DNA from: Pratylenchus scribneri | Taxonomy: Eukaryota; Nematoda; Chromadorea; Rhabditida; Pratylenchidae | NCBI GenBank assembly: GCA_030063045.1 | Contig: JAQSEB010000004.1 | Coordinates: forward strand, 3,286,001-3,350,000 | DNA length: 64,000 nucleotides | Direction: 5' to 3' | Part shown: positions 46,301-55,074 of the stretch, piece by piece | Layout of the letters: each line of letters opens with the position of its first letter | Numbering within the stretch: position 1 is the stretch's first letter | Made by a program: the position numbers and the translations under genes | Notes under the pieces: model-generated | Seen by the model: only the letters and a program-made list of their open reading frames with translations | Databases searched by the model: none | What the model was told of the DNA's origin: nothing

Positions 46301-47780
46301 TCAACCAGAAGTAGATTTCACTTATTGGCAAATTGGATATAAAAATGCATCAATAACTAACTGCTTTTATATGAAATCATTAATATATGTAAAACCAAGC
46401 AGCAAAATTCTATCTTCACCTTTAAGTGAAATTAGTCATTGCAATTATCAATTAGGTACATGTACTCTAAAGGATGAATCCATATTGATTTGGGACGTAG
46501 ATAATAAAGATGAAAGATTATGTAAATTAAGAAAGATAGCGAAGTGGACTGGGACATTTATGGGTGATATATGGCTTGCTGAAAATAATATTTTCGCTCT
46601 CTCTTTTACTTCAAGTATCCAAGAAATTAATGATTGTGATAATAAATTTATTATCACTAGTCAAGATTATGCTGTTCCAAAAATACAATATGAAATGATT
46701 AAGATAAAAATTAAAAGAAGACTCAAACGAACAATTACAGAACCACAGGATGGGATGGTTAAAGGAAGCCAATTAGCTGCAGAATTAACAGCAAATCAAG
46801 TTTTGTCCACCAATACCACAAGACGAGCATTCAATCACATAGCAGCATTAATTTGTTCCAAAGGAGGGAATGAAATAATTGGAAAAACATTCGGAGGGAT
46901 GGATCCAACTACTTTAGCACGAATCACATTAAACAATTCATTTTTAATAGGAAAATGGGTCTCTAAAAATATTTTGGAGACAATTCATTGTTTGCCTATT
47001 CCTATTGAGAATATCTCGTTTGTTGCTTCTGAAAAATGCTACAATAGATTAAAAGTAAATGCCACAATTTTAGACAAAAAGATAGAAGCAACTCTAGATC
47101 CTAAGACATTAATTCTGACAGAAGAATATGAAGAAGTAGATTGTAAGAATAATAAATTAATATCATTAGTTATGGGAGAAAAATTAATAAGAGTGAATCA
47201 ATTGACTGGAAAATATGTTGAGATTGAAGAAAAAAGAATTCATCAATTAAAACTGAGCACAAAAGACAGTAATAATAAGTTGGAATTGGAGCCCACAGTA
47301 TTTTACAACTATATTATAACAAATTACACTGATCCCAGACAGAAAACAATGGAAATGTTTCAAGCCTATAGATTAGACCAAAGATTTGAAGAAAAGAAAC
47401 TAGAATCGGAATTGAAAATTGGAAGATGGAATGAATATATGCATGAATCTAAGGAAAAACTCAATCATTTATTCCCATCATGGACAGGATTCGATTTAAA
47501 CTATAATTGGAAAGAAATTTGGATATGTATAAGCTGTCTTTACAGTACATATTTAATTGTTATGATTGAATTGATTCCTATGATCATGATTAGAATACTA
47601 AGATACACAAATATTGATCAATATCTTAATAATATACTCCCTACTATCGGGGTAGATGATCATCCTACATATGAATTGAATATTTTGCCTTCAGAAGTCA
47701 ATACACAGAATCATCAAAGGCAAAACAGACGAATAAGACGAAACTATATATTCACTCGCCGGGCGCGCAGTGTCGCATAA
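40359..47780 (+). CDS. BEL/Pao gag-pol-env polyprotein (single frame)
   Basis: 2473 aa from ATG 40359; upstream codons are open but lack ATG. In order: DUF1759-type gag (residues about 113-201, LPQLSLPTFDGKMANWEQFW); three zinc knuckles (about 329-396, CMKCFKEGHISKNC); aspartic protease with LYDPGSTSNYI (D495); reverse transcriptase (about 775-911) with YMDN at 901-904; Peptidase_A17/RNase H segment (FVDAS, WSDSQIALYW, NPADISCRG); integrase with HH-CC-like head and D1476, D1538, E1589; DUF5641-like tail (about 1727-1781). An env-like part follows: hydrophobic signal near 1846-1868, many Cys and N-glycosylation sites, a basic furin-like site (RRLKR, about 2120) and a membrane helix near 2388-2417. 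The stop TAA lies inside the 3' LTR. The protease and RT motifs are variant. Confidence 0.95.
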   Translation: MSGPLRQIITPTSTRLSTYLTEAENLPENRNMSQVKRLLNKINRSVNFLDCKNFEWSEIMSSMTGEARTLEMQEYNNFLATNNFIDLIDRGKVQAVELENWIEENLPTTNGTKIRLPQLSLPTFDGKMANWEQFWSAFQAAIDDDLSIPDVQKMAYLISCLKGDAERELKGYNVIGTNYTHAVKHLKNRFGNKESIKSALFGDLRKISFASQKTPDIRKMLTEINRILNQLKASGEEINNKATEELIQQKFPGWILLDIITQKKGIAEFNTEKLIILIDEILTQRETVWELTKNFKNTKFQKNEQTLIGENSESKNQKIQNTDGKSRLPCVFCSGTNHTSNRCLKYKNKDMRIKRLFELKKCMKCFKEGHISKNCTQKIECKKCKGPHFVAVCAKINHEEINKMGNSSGGKQNFTQSKDKESWRKGTANCAEEENNPEQNDENTQESLFLEDEAFIVDDEVILSEGKNKVVLMSNTHEFKNGMYGNGEEGTTLYDPGSTSNYITNSLARKLKLTILKRENTRVSGYGGSQSSFQSGIVKVYVKGVDENYYPLLCKTSPALEKMLITVTYVTDERIPRVKTRKVKPDLMLGVIDFWRVFERKKRISQRTYRIFTKLGAFDCGEMKIDKPITSYAYVMEDEYEIGGKNPKDISYPGNFWDLEILGIKENPNTTRIDEEDEAMKQFENNLRQLNDGRYEVAWPWKNGIPKLSSNFGKTYGRFINLYEKHGTKIMEKCEQIINEQLSLGMVEDAPFETGELCHYIPFQVILKESSSFTKARMVFDPSARTREGLSLNQQLLTGPNLLPKLAGVLLRIRTYSLLLICDIEKAFLQIALREADRDATRFLWVFDINKPPKGNNLRILRFSRVPFGFVSSPFLLIATVIHHLRKFDTPLTRELIKNLYMDNMASKANTVEEAIENYHKIKDIFSKAKMNVREFISNSKEVNDNIPEKDQHPGIKGGLIKLLGVHWSPNEDTLLIKLPTIPKAEIISKRNLLAYIHSVFDPHGLLSPVTVSAKLLYQKVCNRKVKWEDKLNEEEMQNWDKISKTWDNCHYSFPRNIDYGGKKDLHCFVDASMNCYAAVIYLRSQIDSDFIKSHLIFSKNRIKPLDKNLTIPRLELLAAVIGFRAVKFVQQELKLDIENITIWSDSQIALYWIGTPYNDKKFENNKFVKNRLMEIQADKNIIFRYVPTKQNPADISCRGCETMELRTNSLWWFGPKWLKQDYSYWPAIIQIEPKEETNEEEDIQIHQNGEEDSFITELNFENSTIDPSRFSSFWRLLYTLMFVLRFCKMVVWRKCSKLPSEIERLNKITAGEINILVKRNDEFKIEKPFTASDIEIAEKILIKEAQNRHPLTDQRKKELQIYEDEFGILRCRSRLQNNTYSFDFTNPIYLPHNDPFTKLLILKIHRLLLHGSASLVHSSLKNRFYLERARSTIKKTLKECKGNCREFRKYQLEKMPPYPNYRLEKATVFEYTGLDFMGPINMKRNGELIKGWILLLTCLVSRCVHLEIVTDMTTTSFLNAFRMFVARRTKPKIIVSDNGAQFRLGKKVLDLLWKNLPNDGGVTTYMANEGINWKFNTPLAPWQGGIFERINGLIKNCCRKALGRKILQEDDFRVFICEVEAVLNCRPIIPVTDDLDSFVLRPIDFIYPGAMPGLPNHNNPEDDDTYLPKNAESAEKLLEIWNKKSTTINKFWDIWAVEYLNILRERTQFHRQNNKNLIKALPKVNEIVMIQEDDMVKGTWKIGKIVEVISPRRIAVKLPNGNIVHRPPSLLYSLEIPREADIQAYEEADIEISEEANIATRKIKLRGKNVQKTRNNHSNSKKLKYVNNPRKNCLTCGKTHLKKLKKFNPFVICLISICFIISNVFGQNPMLCPSTDSSQYWRIEDDMLPCANFTIDPPLPTVHTFDVYEPNLDLVSLEAAHCSIIEEIVHYKTDLVNIPHSHYEYKNKSVTQEECNRMWKLNRCSEGILMGEYNNKRTQNQPEVDFTYWQIGYKNASITNCFYMKSLIYVKPSSKILSSPLSEISHCNYQLGTCTLKDESILIWDVDNKDERLCKLRKIAKWTGTFMGDIWLAENNIFALSFTSSIQEINDCDNKFIITSQDYAVPKIQYEMIKIKIKRRLKRTITEPQDGMVKGSQLAAELTANQVLSTNTTRRAFNHIAALICSKGGNEIIGKTFGGMDPTTLARITLNNSFLIGKWVSKNILETIHCLPIPIENISFVASEKCYNRLKVNATILDKKIEATLDPKTLILTEEYEEVDCKNNKLISLVMGEKLIRVNQLTGKYVEIEEKRIHQLKLSTKDSNNKLELEPTVFYNYIITNYTDPRQKTMEMFQAYRLDQRFEEKKLESELKIGRWNEYMHESKEKLNHLFPSWTGFDLNYNWKEIWICISCLYSTYLIVMIELIPMIMIRILRYTNIDQYLNNILPTIGVDDHPTYELNILPSEVNTQNHQRQNRRIRRNYIFTRRARSVA

Positions 47781-48302
47781 AAATGCGAATAATATAAATG
47801 TTTAAAGGAAATAATTAAATATTGAATTAAATAAAGAAAATATTAAAATCAATATGATGACTCATTCTTTTCTCCATCTTTCTCCACAAAATCCATTAGC
47901 GGCTTTTCATAATCCATTGAGGCAAATACGGCGGATAATGGCGGATATGCTAATGGATGTCTTGAATTCACGTGGACAATTCCCTTTGTGATTTTGGACT
48001 CTCCCTTCGTTCTTTTTGATCCCCAGATTGACCCCTAATTTTCCCTTCCTTCTTTCCCTTTCAATTTTATGTCCACGTGCCCACCCCCACATTCCATTCC
48101 CGCGCAGCGGCACTATATAAAGCCGCCTTGTCCCCCCGGGGATCATACCACCCATTTTCATTCAACCAATTGTTCCATCCCCATTTCACTCCTCTTTTTA
48201 TCCTTCATCAATTTCCAAACATTTTCAACATTGAATAAACTTTATTCCTTCTTTCCAACATTTTATAGGTCTTGGGTAATTCATCGGGGAATTCCTTTGA
48301 CA
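47771..48302 (+). repeat. 3' LTR of BEL/Pao element
   Basis: Same 532 bp as the 5' LTR. Its first ten bases also encode the last residues and stop codon of the polyprotein. There is no purine tract immediately upstream: the preceding bases are CGCCGGGCGCGCAG. Confidence 0.97.
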
Positions 48303-48730
48303 ATGCGGTGGCCACTGAACATTTTAATTATTGAAATTTATCATTTAATAAAAAGAAATACAAATATTTGGAATTGATGAAGCCGATGAGCTCTTTTGCT
48401 GAGAACAAATTGCTGTTGGATTTGCAAGAGGGAGGAAGCCAGAACCCGGGGCCGCTGAGAAATTATCCTCTTCCGGACTGCTGTGAAACTCATAAATATC
48501 ACCCAATTGCAATTGAGGCTTCGGTTGCTGCTGCAAAATTCGTGGCATCTTAATTAAATAAGTAAAATTAATTTAAATTCACTTAAAAATACTTCTGCCG
48601 GCGATTGAGTTCTCACGGGACTGCTGCTGGCTATTGTTGCATACGCCATTCTAGAGATGTTTGCGCTCAGATGAAGTTGGATATTGCCATTGCCATCCAA
48701 GTTATTTGCTTGATTTTGTTGATGTGACAT
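48303..48730 (-). pseudogene. ANKRD11/12-like gene, exons 1, 2 and first bases of exon 3
   Basis: Upstream part of the split gene. Exon 1 48730-48593 (MSHQQNQANNLDGNGNIQLH, ends ...TQSPAE). Exon 2 48548-48362 (MPRILQQQPKPQLQLGDIYE ... SSSASSIPNI). A 47-nt intron (48361-48315, GTATTTC..TTCAG). Exon 3 starts at 48314 and runs only twelve bases to the target duplication, then resumes at 38483 beyond the retrotransposon. The phases fit across all three junctions, so the ancestral allele was intact. The sequence is Gln/Ser/Pro-rich and disordered. No splice signal was found that would skip the insertion, so the allele is probably disrupted. Confidence 0.7.
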
Positions 48731-49323
48731 GATAAAAAAAGATGATTGAATTTATTAAATATCTATAATTATTTTTTATTTTTATAATTGCTTATTATTA
48801 GAGTTCGGGCTATATTAAAAGTAAAACATGGGCAGGAGGAAGATGACAGCTAGCTATGCTGTTACCGATTGCTTGGATTTTGCTAGCAAGCTCTGCTGGC
48901 TTTTTTTTGGTGGGAAGAAAAGGAAAAGATAACAAAAAATTTACGACTAATCATCACATCAAAACTATTTTTCATCGAAATTGAACCGCGGATGCAGAAC
49001 CAAATTAACTAATGGCTCTTAGAAATTAGTGGAATGTGTTGAAATAAAATGGCAAATTGGAAAAGTAACTGGCTTTTAATGTTGGTTCGGATTTGGATGG
49101 AAATCACGAAATTAAATGGAAAATATAGTAAAAAGGTGTGGCGAGTAAAAAATGGATGCATTATAAATTGGTAAAAAAATAGTTCGTTTTAATTCTTTGA
49201 ATTAATCCCAAATAATTTACTGCCATCGTTTATTTTCAAAATTTATTCGAAGATTTTAACAAAATTGGGTAACAAAAATCAAGATTATTCTTGATATCCT
49301 CCTTCATTTCTTGCAATCATCGT
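48731..49323. other. Spacer upstream of the split gene
   Basis: About 590 bp; probable promoter of the minus-strand gene starting at 48730 and 3' flank of the next minus-strand gene. It has a short GC-richer segment at 48830-48900 (GAGGAAGATGACAGCTAGCT). No ORF or repeat recognised. Confidence 0.4.
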
Positions 49324-50980
49324 CTAAGCCAATCCTGCTGACACGGTCTCAACTATAATAAAAATTTTTATATATGAATCCGTCTCAAAAACACTAACCC
49401 AACATGATAATTCCCTTCAACTCGTTGGTGTCAGCCGCATTGTCCATTCGGTTTTGGACGCCATTATTGAGGTCATTGATTTCTGCAATCAATTCTTTTG
49501 CCTGTAATATAAAAAGAACTTAACTATCCCAATATTTATTCGTAAAAAAAACCGAGAAAGTTGGTGCGGCGGTCTGGAGCGTGTTCAATTCACCACGCGC
49601 ATTGAGAATTGACTGGATGCCTGGCACTTGTCGATTCGGTCTGCTTGGAAAGGAAAATGACTCTCGTTTTTGGAAAAGTTTTTAAGAAAACACCAATTCA
49701 ATGGCATAAACTGAACTTTTATTTTCCGCTCTTGTCTTTTAAATATTCCTATTAATAGATATGAAATTTTGAATATGATTTCGTTTTTCTATTTTTCTCT
49801 AATAGCAATTATAAATTTACCCATTGATTAATGTGACCATTAATTCACTTGTGCTCTCTTTGCCCACTTTCAATCGATCACAAACAAAAAAACCAATATT
49901 CCAGAAGAGAATGAGCCCTATAATTTATTGGATTAAAAAAGTAAATGGCTATTAAAAATTACATGGAGTCGACTGATATTGTTGAACATAATAGTGGAGT
50001 AATTGGTTGCGTATATATTGGGCAAGAATCAATCGTTGGGCATCATCGCTAAACGCTCCGTGAAATGCCGAAATTTGTTGAATAAGTGGACGAACATTGT
50101 TTGCGAAATCAGCCTGAAAAAGAAAATTTTACACCTTCATTTTAATTAAATAATAGTCCAACTTTTTTTATCAATCGTTTGAACAGGAATTTTTTAATTT
50201 TTTTAAAGAAGCGCATTTTAATATGTTAAAATCAAAAAGTATCCAAAAAGAAATTTTTGCTTTATATTTTATTTGCGGGTAAGTACAAATTCAGAATACT
50301 AAGTAAGTATTATTTATTATGGATATGGATTGTGGTCAAGTGTCAACGCCAAATGAAACCGAGACTGGGGGCGGCGTCTGTTTCATTTGAATTTGTTCAT
50401 TCCACCATCAGGGGATCGTCTCAAATAATTTTGAATATTTGCTATATATTCTGCTAATTATTCTTAATTCTTTCGGAAAATTTCAATTTTGAAAACTAGA
50501 CCTTAGATCAAATTTAAAAAGGGAAAAAGCCCTCCCCCCGATGACAGGCGGAAAAGACGATCCAGTATCGCCGATTCAGTGCTACTTGGGTCATTCTTGT
50601 TGTATAGCTAACGTAAGCGAAGCAATAACCTCTCTGCTTTCAGAGGAACAATTTTCCTCTAAAATACAATTTGACCGTTATTTATTTTTGAACTTATTAA
50701 AAGTTACATGCCTATGATGTAATAAACCTGTATTTGTAGGAACCATTTTTATTACAAGGTGGGATGTTTTAATTTTTAAAAGAAATAGAACGGTCAATTT
50801 ATAGAAGATAGCTAGGGCTTCTGAATGGTGTATGCATTCTCAGTTTGCTTCCTTGTTGAGCTCAATGATCAAATCAAAAAGAATGCCCAAGTACCAAATC
50901 GCTGATATTGCAGCGTCCAGAATTTCGCCCATATGAATAGTTATTTTCAGAAATTGAATACTCACCTGCTGCTGAGCCAT
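49324..50980 (-). CDS. Unrecognised protein of about 170 aa
   Basis: Exon 1 is five codons (ATG 50980, MAQQQ, donor at 50965). Exon 2 50114-49973 (ADFANNVRPLIQQISAFHGA ... HYYVQQYQSTP). Exon 3 about 49918-49830 (WLILFWNIGFFVCDRLKVGK ... ELMVTLIN). Exon 4 about 49640-49560 (RPNRQVPGIQSILNARGELN), then AKELIAEINDLNNGVQNRMD and VETVSAGLA with TAG at 49324-49326. It is helical, with one short hydrophobic patch that could be a membrane segment or buried helix. Joined phases agree, which supports a real gene. No family recognised. The first intron is large and contains a family-F repeat remnant. Confidence 0.65.
50590..50905. repeat. Foldback repeat, family F, diverged copy
   Basis: The right arm is clear: AGCTAGGGCTTCTGAATGGT, TTGCTTCCTTGTTGAGCTC and AAAAAGAATGCCCAAGTAC (50810-50895). 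The left arm near 50620-50665 is weaker (TTCAGAGGAACAATTTTCCT). It lies in the first intron of the gene above. Confidence 0.6.
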
Positions 50981-51149
50981 TTACTTTGTTATTGTATGTA
51001 GATGTAGACAATAAAATATAAATGAATCAATCCTGTTCTGCAATAATTCGGAATTTATAAGCAAATCAATGTTTTTATTTTAAATAGTCAAAATGAGTTT
51101 TCGGATTGGTTTTGTGGATTTGTGTGTATGCGGTGAATGGATGGTGTGT

Positions 51150-51992
51150 GAACATTCGTAAATAGAGTAGATTTAGACTTCTAAAATTCGACATTCATTA
51201 ACTGCTTTTTATTTTTTAATTTATAATTATATTATAATAACAAGCATTAGCGTTGGTTATTAATTTGCAATCGTGAAAATGATTGCGTCGTTTATTATCA
51301 TGTCAACAAAATAGGATTGCGATTGGGAGATTCGAATGGAGGCGAGGCAATGGATTTTTTTTCCTTCGCTTCTCTTCATTTCATCATTCATCGATCAATA
51401 AGTATAGTATATAACTTAATTCGTTTCAATAAATTTTTTATATAAAAGGTCTTTTTAGTTTAAAAAATAATCAGGTTCTAAAAATCACAAAAAATTTTTC
51501 TCGTTTTTAGGCCAAGTGCTTAATTAATTTACTAAATTTTCAGCTCTTTAAAATAGTAGTATTTTCTTCCAAGTTTTTTTTATATATTCCAATGCCAATA
51601 AAGCTTATCTTGTAAAAGAAAAAACAATAAAATCGAACATATTAAAAATATTTTATCTTAATTAAATATAAAGCTTAAATAGAAATTAAAATTATCTAAA
51701 ATGGACTAGTTTAATCATGAAAAACATTATAAAAAAGCTCTAATAAATGCTAATGAGATCATGGCATCAAAAATATCATTTGCCCTTTTTTTCTCATCCT
51801 AATCAATATTTTTGTTCGATTGATTATGTTCAACTTCAGCAGCCGGAAGATTGTCATTTTTGCCATAATTTTCTGGAATTTTTTCATTTCCTTCAAATTC
51901 TCTTTTCCCTTTTTCATCATTCAATGTTTGAACTCCTCCATTTTTTACATTTGTTGTGGTTGCCATTGACTCAATTGTTGCCAAGGTTGGAC
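51150..51992 (-). pseudogene. Inverted, diverged duplicate of the SLC17 last exon and kinase upstream region
   Basis: On the minus strand from 51992 it reads PTLATIESMATTTNVKNGGV and EKIPENYGKNDNLPAAEVEH, close to the SLC17 C-terminal tail at 25345-25530, and then continues collinearly through the region that follows that gene (51780-51150 matches about 25540-26230, including GAAGTCTACTCTATT-type and TTCGACATTCATTAA words). The similarity stops at both ends. Without the rest of the transporter it is a gene fragment, not a functional paralogue. Confidence 0.85.
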
Positions 51993-52776
51993 ACAACACA
52001 ATAATGTCTTTGAGTGTAATAAACCCGAATTTTTTGAGGAAAAGCAACTCATTTATGAAATTCTTAAATTAATAAGGCGACCTTGGACCTTCTAAAGAAT
52101 ACTTATGACAATGGCACATTGCCTTCCTGAATTGGTTGCTTCAATATTAAATTATGGGTTATGGCCAAAAGAATGGTCTAAATATTCAATCAGGGATACT
52201 AAATCGATCTGTTTTGAAATATTTTATTTATATTGTGTACCGATACCGGTGTATTGCCGAATCGATTCTCCTCCCCATAATTCGTTATAAATTCTATTCC
52301 AATGGCCTGCTTTTTTTGAACATTTTTTTTTTCTATTTTCTCAAATAAATTTTCAAATAATCCGGGAAAAACAAACAAACAAACAAATGCATATAAAATT
52401 GAAGAGTATAAAATTGAGGTACATTTTGTTGTCTGAGATGAACTTTCACTCATTTTAAGCATGAGAAGAAATTGGAGGATGATTGGAGGTCATCATAATG
52501 CGCAGCTAAAAGGAGGAAATCAACCTTAATCCCTTCCTCCAATTCACCCAACAAAAATAACAATAGTATAATGCCTTCCTGTCTCGAGTGTCGACCCTTC
52601 TCAATTTCTTGCCTTTTCCCCTTCGGGAACATTTCTCCACTTTCATTTTCCGCCGGTGTTTTTGCTACGTTCCTTTGCGCATTGATAACAAAAACATAAA
52701 TAAATCCCGACTTATTCTTTTCACATTACAAATTTGATCAAAATTTCCATTTAAAAAGTGGTTGTTGCTCATATAA
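51993..52776. repeat. Spacer with half of a family-F foldback repeat (52000-52195)
   Basis: ATGTCTTTGAGTGTAATAAA at 52004 and GCCTTCCTGAATTGGTTGCT at 52123 match the centre and right arm of family F; the left arm is replaced by the duplicated SLC17 segment, so the two abut. From 52200 to 52776 I see no gene; AAACAAACAAACAAA at 52370 is simple repeat. Confidence 0.6.
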
Positions 52777-54746
52777 ATGAGTTTTTCCGCTGTTGATGAA
52801 CCAATTTATAAACCGCATGAAGCGCGAATTCATGAAACAGTTTTCGATTCACTTTCGAAGCCATTGCTGAGTCAGACGAATTATGAGGAGAGTCAATTCG
52901 ATGACAAATTGGTAAATCGCAATATCAATTGTCTCCAAAATTCTCCCAAAAAAGCCTCATCATCATCATCGTTCGGGATCACGGCATTCAAAACATTCCA
53001 ACGGCAAATCCATCCATATCACTTGGAATCATTTTGGCCAAAAGCATCATATTCATTTGAATGAGGCTGAGTTAGCTAGGAATCAAAATTTGCTTGAGGT
53101 GATTTAAAGTGGCAACTGAATTTCTCTCATATAATTCAATTTAAGCTTTGAAATGTCTTTTAAAAGTTCTTTTGAATGAATTGAATTGAATAGAGAAAGA
53201 ATCTGTGGATTTGATAAAAATAGAAAAAATTTTTAACCTAAAAAGCAATAAAATAGGTCAAAATTTGGCAGTTTTTTGATTCTTCTTTTATGTCTAAGGC
53301 CAATTAAATTTTGATTTATATCACTTTGATATTGGTTCTAAATAGAGAGAATAATTAAATGGTATAATAGTTTTATTATAGCTTTAAAAAAGCTTGCCAA
53401 GATATTGGCCAATTCCGAAAATTTGGATGCAGGAAAATTGTGGAGCAAATATTCAAAATAGACCAATCATTTTTTGCACTACTCCCTTTTTATTAAGCTG
53501 CTTCACCGTAAAGTTCATGCTCTTGTGCCGGAATTCCGTGGCAATTTGGCATATGAAGATGAATTTGGCCATGAAGTATTGTCTTGAATATCTTTTTATT
53601 ATACATTTTGTAGGTCCTCCTCAACGATGACCATCAATTGCGGGATTTAATCGAGCAAAGGAGTGGACGAATTCGTGTTTTCACCACCCTGTCCAACAAT
53701 TCGCCTCCACATTTGGCCGCATCAGAATTAAGTGGTTACGGCCACGGTGGAAGAAGCATCCAGCAGTCTCCGAATGAGCCGAATTTGTTACAAAAAGCTT
53801 GTGCCGATATTTCTTCAAGGAGGAGGGACAAGAAAGATGTTGGCAACAAAAAAAGAAAGGCAAGTGGAATGGTAGGAAACGGGGATGGGAGATGGCACAT
53901 TGGCCACCAATCAAAATTAATTAATTCTTATAATTGAAACTTCAGTGCTAAATTAATTATTTAGATTGCCAAATTCATAATTAAGTACTAGGCCATTTTT
54001 GGTCATAATAGCTCAATGAGAAAATTCCAAATCTAGGAAAGCGATATACCGTTTGAAAGTTCAAACTTTCCTCAATAAAATGGCTTTAAAATATTTGATT
54101 TAAATTCAATTTGATTTAAATTCAATTTTAAAAAGGTTTCATGTCCTTTGGTCTAATAAACCCGAATTTTTGGATACAAAGTTGCCTATTTTCAAGTTTC
54201 ATAAATTTTTGAAAAACTAGAAAATCCACTTTTTAGAGGACATTTGGAGCTTTAGAATAGTATATCGCCTTCCCAAATTGGTTGCTTCCTTTTCGAGTTA
54301 TGGCCAAAAGGAAGGCCCAGGTATTAGCTCTACATCTACAGTACCACCAATCGTTCTGTTTCGAAAACACAATTTTTTTCCCCAATTTTTATTCATTATT
54401 TAATAAGCTCTCATTTCTTATTTTAATTTAGCCATCGCCTCCAGCCCCACAGCGATTGCCATTCATCGGCTACGGTAGCGGAAATGTAGCAGCCATTCCA
54501 CCGCCTCCACCACTTGGTATTGGTGGCACTTCTCCCAACCAATTTGCATATTGGCCTGTGGCATTTTGTGGTGGCCATCCATTTGCTCCACATTTTACAT
54601 TGTTCATTCGGGGAAGTTGGATTGGGCCGAACAAATTTTGGGGTGGCGGCTCATGGGGCGGAGGTGGCGGACTTTGGGGAGGAATTGGCCAAATTCCATC
54701 GGGCCGATTTTGGCATACGGCCGCTGGCGGAAGACCACCTTGGTGA
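52777..54746 (+). CDS. PB1-like-domain protein with Pro/Gly-rich tail
   Basis: ATG 52777 (MSFSAVDEPIYKPHEARIHE). Exon 1 ends at 52911; a 43-nt intron (52912-52954) restores a frame reading PHHHHRSGSRHSKHSNGKS, then IHITWNHFGQKHHIHLNEAE. Later exons give LKKLAKILANSENLD, LHRKVHALVPEFRGNLAYED and VLLNDDHQLRDLIEQRSGRI. The order basic beta-hairpin, helix, YEDEFG, then D.qLrdlI matches a PB1 ubiquitin-like interaction domain, which mediates heterodimers in kinases and adaptors. After RRRDKKDVGNKKRKASGM an intron holds a family-F repeat. The last exon starts PSPPAPQRLPFIGYGSGNVA and ends in a Gly/Trp-rich stretch (TGA 54744-54746). A second open frame across that exon, ending at 54801, is also protein-like. 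The exon junction near 53440 is unresolved. Confidence 0.55.
53990..54335. repeat. Foldback repeat, family F, copy in the PB1-like gene
   Basis: The left arm has GGAAAGCGATATACCGTTTG (54036); the right arm has TTAGAGGACATTTGGAGC and CGCCTTCCCAAATTGGTTGC (54230-54290) followed by TATGGCCAAAAGGAAGGCC. It is intronic. Confidence 0.78.
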
Positions 54747-55074
54747 AATATTCGAAAATGGATGCAATGGCGGCGATTGCAAAGAAAAAAATTATAAATA
54801 ATTGAGACAATTTTAATGAGAGAAATTTTTAAAAATAGATAAATGAATTTTTAATGAATTTTCAATTATTTTTCATTAGCCAACTTAATTCTCTCATTTT
54901 TGTTTTGCCCAAAGCCCCCATTATTCCCAGCAGAGCTTTTATTGTTTAAAAATTTGTGGGCAAAATAAAAATTCAAACAATGTGCATCAAAAATGGAAGG
55001 GAAAAGCATTCAATTAACAAATCCATTTTCCAGTTTTTTGCTCAAAATAAAGTATTTTATTATCTACCCAAAAA

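Larger units (their letters stand above)
38489..48302 (+). mobile_element. Full-length BEL/Pao LTR retrotransposon with env-like region
   Basis: A 9814-bp element: 532-bp LTRs with TG..CA ends that read as identical, a 5-bp target duplication ATGCG, a primer-binding-site candidate 3 nt after the 5' LTR, and one 2473-codon open frame coding gag, protease, RT, RNase H, integrase and an envelope-like glycoprotein. A separate ORF lies between the 5' LTR and gag. The integrase-last order with DUF1759-, DUF1758-, Peptidase_A17- and DUF5641-like segments is diagnostic of BEL/Pao. Equal LTRs and an open frame show a very recent insertion. It is inserted antisense in exon 3 of the gene at 35796-48730. 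Confidence 0.97.

Noticed and set aside
51747..52004. Plus-strand ORF of 85 codons
   Set aside because: It is the complement of the duplicated SLC17 tail; the same shadow frame exists opposite the real exon (25265-25552).
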